61,311 nucleotides of DNA from an uncultured Prevotella sp. (GTDB lineage Bacteria > Bacteroidota > Bacteroidia > Bacteroidales > Bacteroidaceae): contig CAMNPN010000103.1 in assembly GCA_946548085.1 (NCBI GenBank), positions 1 to 61,311 on the forward strand, in the 5' to 3' direction. Made by a program: the position numbers and the translations under genes. This document shows positions 55,433-61,311 of this stretch, in pieces (positions within the stretch are counted from its first letter, which is position 1; each line of letters opens with the position of its first letter). The notes under the pieces were generated by a model. That model saw nothing but the letters and a program-made list of their open reading frames with translations, ran no database searches and was not told where the DNA came from.

Positions 55433-57181
55433 TTACAGATTGAGGCTCTTCTTGATGGCCTCGATCTTCTCGTTGGCAGCATTGGTGCAACGCTCGTAGC
55501 AGCCGGCGCACTTGAAGGTAGGATCCTTCACCTCGCAGTAGAACTTAATCTTCGGCTCTGTGCCCGAAGGACGGACGCTGACCTTCGTGCCGTCCTCGCA
55601 GAACCACTGGAGCACGTTCGAGGTGGTAGGCATGTTGATCTTCTCCTTCGTACCGTCGGCCTTCGTTGCCTCGAGGGTCTGATAGTCCTTCCACAGGCAG
55701 ATCTTCGAGCCTCCGAGCTCCTTCGGCGGGTTCTGGCGGAAGTCGACCATCATCTGCTTGATCTCGTCGGCACCGCTCTTACCGGGCTTCACCACGTTGA
55801 TGGTAGTCTCCTTCGAGAAGCCATACTCTGCGTAGATGTCCATCAGCAGGTCGTACAGCGTGCGGCCGTTGTCCTTGGCCCAGGCTGCGATCTCACAGAT
55901 CAGGCAGATAGATGCGGGGGAGTCCTTGTCGCGCACCTTGTCGAACGGCAGGAATCCGAACGACTCCTCACCGCCGCCGATAAACTTCTGCTTGCCCTCA
56001 GAGATGCGGATCTCGTTGGCAATCCACTTGAAGCCTGTGTAGCAGTCGCGCAGCTCCACGCCGTTCTTCTTGGCGATCTCGGCAATCTCCTCGGTGGTCA
56101 CGATGGTCTTCACGAGGAACTCGTTGCCCTTCAGCTGACCGAGCTTCTTCTTGTTGGCGATGATATACCAGCAGAACATCATGCAGGTCTGGTTACCGTT
56201 GAGGATCTCCCACTCGCCCTTATTGTTGCGGCAGACGATGGCCAGACGGTCGGCATCGGGGTCGGAGGCGATCACGAGGTCGGCATTGAGCTTCGTACCG
56301 AGCTTCATGCCCAGCGTCATAGCCTCGGCATTCTCGGGGTTCGGGCTGACGACGGTGGGGAAGTTACCGTCGATTACCATCTGCTCGCGCACCACGTGGA
56401 TGTTCTGGAATCCCCAAGAGCGCAGAGCCTCGGGAATAATCACGCGACCCGTGCCGTGCATGGGTGAGTAGACGATGTTCAGGTCCTTCTGGCGCAGGAT
56501 GACATCCTGATCCACCATAGCCTCCTTCACGGCCTGCAGGTAGTCCCAGTCCATCTCACCGCCGATGATCTCAATGAGGTCGTAGTTCGGCTCAAACTTC
56601 ACCTGGTCGATGGTCACCTTGTTCACCTCGTCGATGATACCCTTGTCATGCGGAGCAAGCACCTGTGCACCGTCCTCCCAGTAGGCCTTGTAGCCGTTAT
56701 ACTCGCGGGGGTTGTGGGAGGCAGTCACGTTCACACCAGCCTGAGCGCCGAGCTGACGGATGGCGAACGAGATCTCTGGCGTCGGGCGGAGGCTCTCGAA
56801 GAGATAAGCCTTGATGCCGTTGGCCGAGAAGATGGCTGCCACGGACTCTGCGAACATACGTCCGTTGTTGCGGCAGTCGTGGCCCACGACGACGGCGAGA
56901 TCCTTGCGGCCGGGGAAGGCCTTGAGGATATAGTTTGCAAAACCCTGCGTGGCCATGCCTACGATGTACTTGTTCATGCGGTTCGTACCGGCACCCATGA
57001 TGCCGCGCAGACCACCCGTACCAAACTCGAGGTTCTGATAGAAGGCGTCGATGAGGGCGGTCTTGTCCTCTGCGTCGAGCATTGCCTGTACTTCCTTACG
57101 TGTCTCCTCGTCAAAGGCCGGAGAGAGCCATTCCTTTGCCCGTGCCTCGCACTGAGCGATCAACTGTGCATTGTCTGCCAT
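55433..57181 (-). CDS. Phosphoglucomutase/phosphomannomutase family
   Basis: Alpha-D-phosphohexomutase, 582 residues, interconverting hexose 1- and 6-phosphates. The catalytic phosphoserine is in TASHNPREYNGYK, the Mg-binding loop is DPDADRLAIV, the sugar-specificity loop is GGGEESFGF, and the phosphate-binding loop is RPSGTEPKIKFY. The ending CAGCYERCTNAA has three cysteines. Its length fits the longer phospho-sugar mutase group of Bacteroidota. It has its own promoter overlapped by an inverted repeat. It supplies glucose 1-phosphate, which connects with galE and glgB in this window. Confidence 0.95.
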   Translation of the reverse strand: MADNAQLIAQCEARAKEWLSPAFDEETRKEVQAMLDAEDKTALIDAFYQNLEFGTGGLRGIMGAGTNRMNKYIVGMATQGFANYILKAFPGRKDLAVVVGHDCRNNGRMFAESVAAIFSANGIKAYLFESLRPTPEISFAIRQLGAQAGVNVTASHNPREYNGYKAYWEDGAQVLAPHDKGIIDEVNKVTIDQVKFEPNYDLIEIIGGEMDWDYLQAVKEAMVDQDVILRQKDLNIVYSPMHGTGRVIIPEALRSWGFQNIHVVREQMVIDGNFPTVVSPNPENAEAMTLGMKLGTKLNADLVIASDPDADRLAIVCRNNKGEWEILNGNQTCMMFCWYIIANKKKLGQLKGNEFLVKTIVTTEEIAEIAKKNGVELRDCYTGFKWIANEIRISEGKQKFIGGGEESFGFLPFDKVRDKDSPASICLICEIAAWAKDNGRTLYDLLMDIYAEYGFSKETTINVVKPGKSGADEIKQMMVDFRQNPPKELGGSKICLWKDYQTLEATKADGTKEKINMPTTSNVLQWFCEDGTKVSVRPSGTEPKIKFYCEVKDPTFKCAGCYERCTNAANEKIEAIKKSLNL

Positions 57182-57232
57182 AATTCTTACGTTTTTATTT
57201 GTTTTAGATTGTTAATACATCATTCCAAATGA

Positions 57233-57264
57233 CAAAGTTAGGCATTATTTTGCATACTACCAAT
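57233..57264 (-). promoter_or_regulatory. Promoter of the phosphohexomutase gene, within an inverted repeat
   Basis: On the minus strand ATTG (57264-57261), a 20-base spacer and TAACTTTG (57240-57233). GTTAGGCATTAT (57237-57248) and its complement (57265-57277, one bulged base) bracket the spacer. The dyad could be an operator or the terminator of the upstream TPR gene. Confidence 0.55.
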
Positions 57265-57281
57265 ATAATGCCCTAACTTTT

Positions 57282-58499
57282 TCATTTCTTTAAGATTTTA
57301 TCGATCTCATCGAACTGTTTTCCTAAGTTCAGATTGAAATATATCCTGTAGAGTGCCGGCCCCCATTTGTCCTTGGCCGCTGGTGCCAGTCGGCGGTAGG
57401 TCTCCATGTAGGGCTGGGCTTTCTGGTACATCTTGCGTATCTGCTTCTTGTGGCGCCGGGGGTCCATGTTGAGGATGATGTTCAGGCAGGCCGTACCGGC
57501 GTTATAGTAGGCCTCGGCCATCTGGTCGTTGACGGCGATGAGACGGTCTGAGTAGGTGAGGCAGTCGGCATAGCGCCCCAGGTTGAGCAGCATGGTCGAC
57601 TTGGCGAAGAGGTAGAGCTCGTTGAGCGAGTCCGACTTCAGCGCTTCCTCGGCCACGAGCAGTCCTTGTTTGTAGTTGCCTTTGCGCGTATAGCTGTCCA
57701 TGAGCCGCGGGAAGAAATAGGCCGACTGCGGGAAGAAGGCGAATCCCTCCCAGAGTATCTCCGTGTAGCGCTGCTCGTCGCCCAATCGGTTCCATGCCTC
57801 GGCAGCATACTGGAGGGTGAACTCCAGCTTGGTGGTGTCGCGCCTTGCAAGGTCCTGATAACGGAGCGTGAGCACGGGGTCGCCGAGGCGGTAGCCACAA
57901 TAGGTGGCCCAGTAGGCTGCCTCGCCCATGCGCCCGTCAGTCTGTAGCAGCTGGTGGTCGACAAACAGGGGCTGACGGGCACAGTCGATATAGGTCTCGA
58001 AGAAGTCGAAGGCAGTCTTGAAGTCCTCCTTGCGCAGGTGGTTGGCCCCTCCGAAGAAGAGGTTCGGCCGATAGGTGAGCAGCCGCTGGGCGTTGTCCTT
58101 GCGGTAGTCGAGCGGTGCCCTACCCTTCTTGTCGGGCTGACTGTCGAGCGAGTCGAGGCGCTCGGCGATGGTGAATATCCGTCGCGTGAGATTGAAGAGC
58201 TGCGTGGTGTCGATCTTCTGATGCTTGTACATGCGCTCGTTGAGCACGCCATACTGCTTCTCCACAGCCTGGAGCCACAGGTCGTAGATGCGGCGGTTCT
58301 GCTGGTTGGCCGAGTCGCGCAGCAGCTTGGTCATGAGCTGCTCGGCCTTTTCAAGGTTCTTGCCGTTGCGCAGATAGCCCTCGGCCTCGGCCATCTGGCG
58401 CTTCTGCGCCGTGGCGCTGGTGGCGAAGAGGGTCGAAACTGCAAGCAGCAGCATCAGAGCCTTATGGTGGTGTGTGTGAATTGTTATCCTAAGTGTCAT
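57282..58499 (-). CDS. Exported TPR-like protein of unknown function
   Basis: 405 residues. A signal peptide (LLLAVSTLFATSATA-Q) is followed by helical repeats throughout. Early units read AEGYLRNGKNLEKAEQLMTK. Clear TPR-like units lie at about 150-330 (FKTAFDFFETYIDCARQP, NYKQGLLVAEEALKSDSL, RYADCLTYSDRLIAVND). No catalytic motif. Probably a periplasmic protein-interaction module. It lies 26 bases after maf and is the last gene of that operon. Confidence 0.82.
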   Translation of the reverse strand: MTLRITIHTHHHKALMLLLAVSTLFATSATAQKRQMAEAEGYLRNGKNLEKAEQLMTKLLRDSANQQNRRIYDLWLQAVEKQYGVLNERMYKHQKIDTTQLFNLTRRIFTIAERLDSLDSQPDKKGRAPLDYRKDNAQRLLTYRPNLFFGGANHLRKEDFKTAFDFFETYIDCARQPLFVDHQLLQTDGRMGEAAYWATYCGYRLGDPVLTLRYQDLARRDTTKLEFTLQYAAEAWNRLGDEQRYTEILWEGFAFFPQSAYFFPRLMDSYTRKGNYKQGLLVAEEALKSDSLNELYLFAKSTMLLNLGRYADCLTYSDRLIAVNDQMAEAYYNAGTACLNIILNMDPRRHKKQIRKMYQKAQPYMETYRRLAPAAKDKWGPALYRIYFNLNLGKQFDEIDKILKK

Positions 58500-58525
58500 T
58501 GTGTTTTAAATAAATGTGTGTGTGT

Positions 58526-59104
58526 TTATTCTATCTGTTGGAGCGTTTCGTAGATACGCTGCACGGGCAGCCCCATCACGTTGTAGTAGCTGCCGCGGAG
58601 GCTCGTCACTCCCACGTACCCGATCCACTCCTGTATGCCGTAGGCCCCGGCCTTGTCGAAGGGCTTATAGCGCGATATATAATAATGTATCTCGTCGTCG
58701 GTGAGTGGGCGGAAAGTGACGTCGGTGGTCACGGCGAACCGTCGTTCCTGGGTGGTGGTAAGCATCGCCACGCCCGTGGTCACCTGATGGGTGCGCCCGC
58801 TGATCAGCCGGAGCATGCGCGTGGCGTCGGCCTCGTCGACGGGCTTGCCGAGGATCTCGTCGCCGACGATGACCACGGTGTCGGCAGTGATGAGCAGCTC
58901 GTCGTCGGCAAGACTGCCGCGATAGGCGTCGGCCTTCTTGCCAGAGATATAGCGCGCCACCTCGCCTACCGGCAGGTCGGCGGGGTACGACTCGTCGATG
59001 TCCGCCATCACCCGCACTTCAAACGGCAGCCCGAGCCCTGCAAGCAGCTCCCGTCGCCGTGGCGAATTACTCGCCAGCACTATCTTATATCTTCCATTCA
59101 TCAT
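58526..59104 (-). CDS. maf: Maf-family nucleoside triphosphate pyrophosphatase
   Basis: About 192 residues. The start is taken at the first of two adjacent ATG codons (59104); a GTG at 59122 is in frame but less likely. The opening KIVLASNSPRRRELL is the family substrate loop. GDEILGKPVDEADA and SGRTHQVTTGVA with the catalytic Asp/Lys/Gln region follow, and GAYGIQEWIG marks the dTTP/UTP pyrophosphatase group. It removes non-canonical or excess nucleotides. It lies between kdsC and the TPR gene. Confidence 0.94.
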   Translation of the reverse strand: MMNGRYKIVLASNSPRRRELLAGLGLPFEVRVMADIDESYPADLPVGEVARYISGKKADAYRGSLADDELLITADTVVIVGDEILGKPVDEADATRMLRLISGRTHQVTTGVAMLTTTQERRFAVTTDVTFRPLTDDEIHYYISRYKPFDKAGAYGIQEWIGYVGVTSLRGSYYNVMGLPVQRIYETLQQIE

Positions 59105-59131
59105 TTCTCTTTCTTTTTCCACGAATCATAT

Positions 59132-59162
59132 CTCACTCCACACTCCTCACTCCTCACTCCTC
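59132..59162 (-). repeat. GGAGTGA heptamer array before maf
   Basis: On the minus strand four units (GGAGTGA, GGAGTGA, GGAGTGT, GGAGTGA) in exact 7-base phase lie in the kdsC-maf gap, about 28 bases before the maf start. The unit contains GGAG. Confidence 0.75.
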
Positions 59163-59171
59163 GAAAAAACA

Positions 59172-59690
59172 TCACCATCCGAAGGCCTTGGCATTCATCA
59201 CCCACTTGCCTTGAGCGCGCAGCGTCTGCTCGATCACGTCGCGCCCGCAGCCATAGCCACCCTTGCGGTCGCTGATGTAGACGGACACATCCTTTATCTC
59301 CGGACAGGCGTCCTTGGGACACACGGGACAGCCCGCGCGCCGCATCACCTCCAGGTCGGGGATGTCGTCGCCCATATACATCACCTCGTCGTCGCTGAGA
59401 CCGTATTTGGCCAGAAACCGGTCGTACGTCTCTATCTTCACGGCACAGCCAATGTAGATGTCCTCCACGCCCAGACCTTCATAGCGCACCCGCACGCTGT
59501 CGACCCTGGCACCCGTGAGGATGGCGATGCGCAGGCCGAGCTTCATGGCGAGCTGGATGGCATAGCCGTCCTTGATGTTCACCGTGCGCAGGGGCACGCC
59601 GTCAGCGTCGAGGTTGATGGTCTCCGCGCTCAGCACACCGTCGATATCGAAGATGATCGCCCGTATCTTATTCAAATCGTAGTTAATCAT
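59172..59690 (-). CDS. kdsC: 3-deoxy-manno-octulosonate-8-phosphatase
   Basis: HAD-superfamily phosphatase of 172 residues giving free Kdo for LPS. Catalytic motif I is [10 protein letters not shown] (two Asp, residues 14-18). [10 protein letters not shown] and [13 protein letters not shown] complete the active site; [12 protein letters not shown] and [15 protein letters not shown] are family hallmarks. The 5' leader is entirely a heptamer array that begins directly before the ATG. kdsB, the next step of the pathway, is at 51222. Confidence 0.95.
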   Translation of the reverse strand: MINYDLNKIRAIIFDIDGVLSAETINLDADGVPLRTVNIKDGYAIQLAMKLGLRIAILTGARVDSVRVRYEGLGVEDIYIGCAVKIETYDRFLAKYGLSDDEVMYMGDDIPDLEVMRRAGCPVCPKDACPEIKDVSVYISDRKGGYGCGRDVIEQTLRAQGKWVMNAKAFGW

Positions 59691-59820
59691 AACCGTAAAC
59701 TGTAAACCGTAAACTGTAAACCGTAAACTGTAAACCGTAAACCGTAAACTGTAAACCGTAAACTGTAAACCGTAAACTGTAAACCGTAAACTGTAAACCG
59801 TAAACTGTAAACCGTAAACT
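59691..59820 (-). repeat. 18-unit heptamer array filling the nitroreductase-kdsC gap
   Basis: Eighteen contiguous 7-mers, alternating AACCGTA and AACTGTA on the plus strand (a 14-base higher unit) with one skipped AACTGTA (AACCGTA doubled at 59733-59746). It runs from the base next to the kdsC ATG to the nitroreductase stop, whose TAG uses array sequence. Sense strand: GTTTACR. Confidence 0.95.
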
Positions 59821-60346
59821 AAAACTTATTCAGGTGTACATTCTCCCACTTCAGCTTGTCCTCGCTCTGGGGCTTGCGCTCGTCGGTCCAGTGGCCGATG
59901 GCAACCACGCAGAGGCAGTTCAGCTCGTCGGGGATGTCGAGGATGCCGCGGATGACGGTGTCGGCCGTCGTACCGTCGTCGAGGCCACGCCCGCGCATCT
60001 GCACCCAGCACGAGCCCAGGCCCAGCTCCTCTGCCTGATACTGCATGCTGATGGCGGCGATGGAGCCGTCTTCCACCCAACAGTCGTTCTGCATGGGGTT
60101 GCCCAGCACGACGATGGCTACAGGAGCGTCTTTCAGGAACTGGCTTCCGAGGTTCTTCGCGTCGGCGAGTTTCTCCAGCGAGAGCTTGTCGTCGACGACG
60201 ATGAACTGCCAGACGCGCTGACTCTTCGACGTGGGCGACATCAGGGCGGCGCGCAGAATGAGCTTCAGGTCTTCCGCGTCGATCTCCTCGTTAGTAAACT
60301 TTCTGTGGCTGCGGCGCTGCTGCGCCAGGTCTTTGAATGCTGTCAT
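59819..60346 (-). CDS. Nitroreductase-family FMN protein
   Basis: 175 residues, the short nitroreductase type. FMN-binding arginine and serine residues lie in [13 protein letters not shown] (10-22). The middle has [11 protein letters not shown] and [22 protein letters not shown], the usual core, and the end [15 protein letters not shown] is typical. It reduces an unknown acceptor with NAD(P)H; the natural substrate cannot be read. The promoter TATCTTTG lies at 60400-60393 on the minus strand. It probably heads the transcript with kdsC, maf and the TPR gene. Confidence 0.93.
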   Translation of the reverse strand: MTAFKDLAQQRRSHRKFTNEEIDAEDLKLILRAALMSPTSKSQRVWQFIVVDDKLSLEKLADAKNLGSQFLKDAPVAIVVLGNPMQNDCWVEDGSIAAISMQYQAEELGLGSCWVQMRGRGLDDGTTADTVIRGILDIPDELNCLCVVAIGHWTDERKPQSEDKLKWENVHLNKF

Positions 60347-60525
60347 ATCTTTCTGCTTTTGCTTTTCTGTCTATAAATGATGTTTTCGCGTGCAAAGATA
60401 ATGAAAAGTTAAGAGTTTACCGGCATGAGTTAAGAAATATTTCAGTCGCCCCGCGTTTTTTGTTTATTCTTAACGCTTTGGCCCGTCTCCTGAGCCGCGT
60501 TGGCTCATCGGCATCCACGCTTTCT
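60347..60525. other. Non-coding stretch upstream of the nitroreductase gene
   Basis: Holds the nitroreductase -7 box (60393-60400, minus strand). GTTAAGAA (60429-60436) pairs with TTCTTAAC (60467-60474). A small hairpin TGAGCC (60491-60496) pairs with GGCTCA (60502-60507). No coding frame is convincing. Confidence 0.5.
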
Positions 60526-60869
60526 AAGGAGACTTTTATTCTACGGATTATTGGATTATAGGAGATTTTTAACTCCTTCTCTCCTATGCTCCTTAGACAT
60601 TTTCGCTTCCAAGGAGATTTTTATTCTAAGGAGTTTAGGAGTTTAGGAGATTTTTAACTCCTTTTCTCCTATGCTCCTTAGACATTCTCGCTTCAAAGGA
60701 GATTTTTTATTCTAAGGAGTTTAGGAGTTTAGGAGATTTATTTCTTTGCAAAAACTCCTTTTCTCCTATTCTCCTTAGACATTTTTCGCTTCAAAGGAGA
60801 TTTTTTGTTCTAAGGAGTTTAGGATTATAGGAGATTTTTTAACTCCTTTTCTCCTATTCTCCTTAGACA
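60526..60869. repeat. Four tandem 85-bp hairpin repeats rich in AAGGAG and CTCCTT
   Basis: Units begin at 60526, 60611, 60696 and 60794 (periods 85, 85 and 98; the third carries a 13-base insertion). In each unit TCTAAGGAG pairs with CTCCTTAGA and TAGGAGA with TCTCCTA, so each copy can fold into a hairpin on either strand. The array ends 16 bases from the HU-like gene stop. Confidence 0.88.
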
Positions 60870-60884
60870 AAGAACAACCTCTCC

Positions 60885-61311
60885 TTAGCCCTCGCCGCCG
60901 TTGCCGTCGGCCTGCGGTGCGAGCAGGTAGCTGATGGGCGTCTTCTTCTGCACACGGCGCTCCTTGCCGCCCACGGTGCGCTTCTCGCTCTCCACGAGGT
61001 AGCCGAACTCGAAGAGACACTCCTGCTTGAACGCCCTCGAGGTGAGCTTCTCGCCCTTCGTGTTCTCAGGCGTGAAGTTGATGTGCACGCCGTTGATCAG
61101 CGCGTCGGCACCAGCCGCCACCGCCTCCGCCAGCGAGCCCTTGCCGTTGCCCTGGGCGTCGATGCTCACGCCGAACGTGCCGAAGCCGTCGAGCTTCACG
61201 GGCTGACCCTCCTTCAGCAGGTGAACCATGCACTTCACCATCTCGCCCAGCACGAGCACCGTCATCTCGTACGTCGAGACCTTGTTGTGCTCGGCCATGT
61301 GCTTCGCCAGA
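60885..61311 (-). CDS. HU-like DNA-binding protein, N-terminus cut by the window
   Basis: At least 142 residues. An ATG at 61298 lies inside the gene: the frame stays open to the window edge and reads LAKH before MAEH, which continues the family's first helix, so the true start is to the right. Features of the Bacteroidota HU-like family are MVHLLKEGQPVKLDGFGTFGVSID and INGVHINFTPENTKGEKL. The C-terminal extension (about 40 residues, Lys/Arg-rich, then GNGGEG) is longer than in canonical HU. It probably bends DNA or organises the nucleoid. Confidence 0.87.
   Translation of the reverse strand, partial: LAKHMAEHNKVSTYEMTVLVLGEMVKCMVHLLKEGQPVKLDGFGTFGVSIDAQGNGKGSLAEAVAAGADALINGVHINFTPENTKGEKLTSRAFKQECLFEFGYLVESEKRTVGGKERRVQKKTPISYLLAPQADGNGGEG

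Noticed and set aside
59691..59820. CRISPR-like array
   Set aside because: The unit is 7 bases with no unique spacers, and there are no cas genes. It is a tandem repeat.

Overview
The window looks like chromosome of a Prevotella-like member of the Bacteroidales. The support is the repeated Bacteroidota promoter (TTTG, about 20 bases, TAnnTTTG), a BspA-type leucine-rich surface protein, a BACON lipoprotein, a PorD-like type IX secretion (T9SS) protein with two proteins carrying T9SS-like C-termini, DUF3127/DUF4491/DUF4494/DUF6057 families, and a GH3 glycosidase. Composition is about half G+C and fairly even. I see no rRNA, tRNA, CRISPR array, transposase, integrase or phage gene.

Layout. 1-200 is a candidate structured RNA ending in an intrinsic terminator. 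296-5742 holds an outer-membrane protein, a BspA-like protein and a BACON lipoprotein. galE (5808) is convergent with a minus-strand operon lon-tgt-lptG-like-DEAD helicase-ispE (14060 to 7016). 14280-15781 carries trmN6 and a nitrilase-family amidase. 15997-25883 is a replication and repair block: DUF3127 (SSB-like tail), dnaN, a DnaQ-type exonuclease, porD, recN, a TPR/pseudo-protease protein, dnaB and rarA. 26004-31232 has an acidic unknown protein, the membrane pyrophosphatase hppA, a double PAP2 phosphatase and an M15 peptidase. 31286-37137 has GH3, a GH25-MORN lysozyme, DUF4491, rlmH and an EFR1-type ferredoxin protein. 37194-39848 (minus) is pseudokinase-DUF4494-yggS. 40030-45985 has an aminotransferase, a LolE-like permease and two tandem acyl-CoA ligases. 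46231-51108 (minus) has a MORN protein, a YhcH protein, glgB and DUF6057. 51222-55357 is kdsB plus a pair of sensor-kinase genes of which the first is catalytically dead. 55433-60346 (minus) is nitroreductase-kdsC-maf-TPR protein-phosphohexomutase. The window ends inside an HU-like gene.

The most unusual features are not single genes. (1) Many intergenic gaps are filled by short-unit arrays (mostly 7-mers) whose unit changes from gap to gap but whose orientation follows transcription. One fills the whole kdsC leader with 18 heptamers. One forms a 25-bp perfect inverted repeat around the porD start codon. One gives the same 28-base leader to two divergent transcripts. Related low-complexity DNA also encodes the hydrophobic core of three unrelated signal peptides. 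(2) Several proteins carry a degenerate catalytic copy: a histidine-kinase-like protein without His or ATPase domain coupled to an intact kinase, a Ser/Thr pseudokinase, a trypsin-like pseudo-protease, and a PAP2 protein with one dead and one intact domain. (3) DUF3127 and DnaB both end in an SSB-like -LPF terminus inside one replication cluster. Families are named from motifs read by eye; no database search was run.
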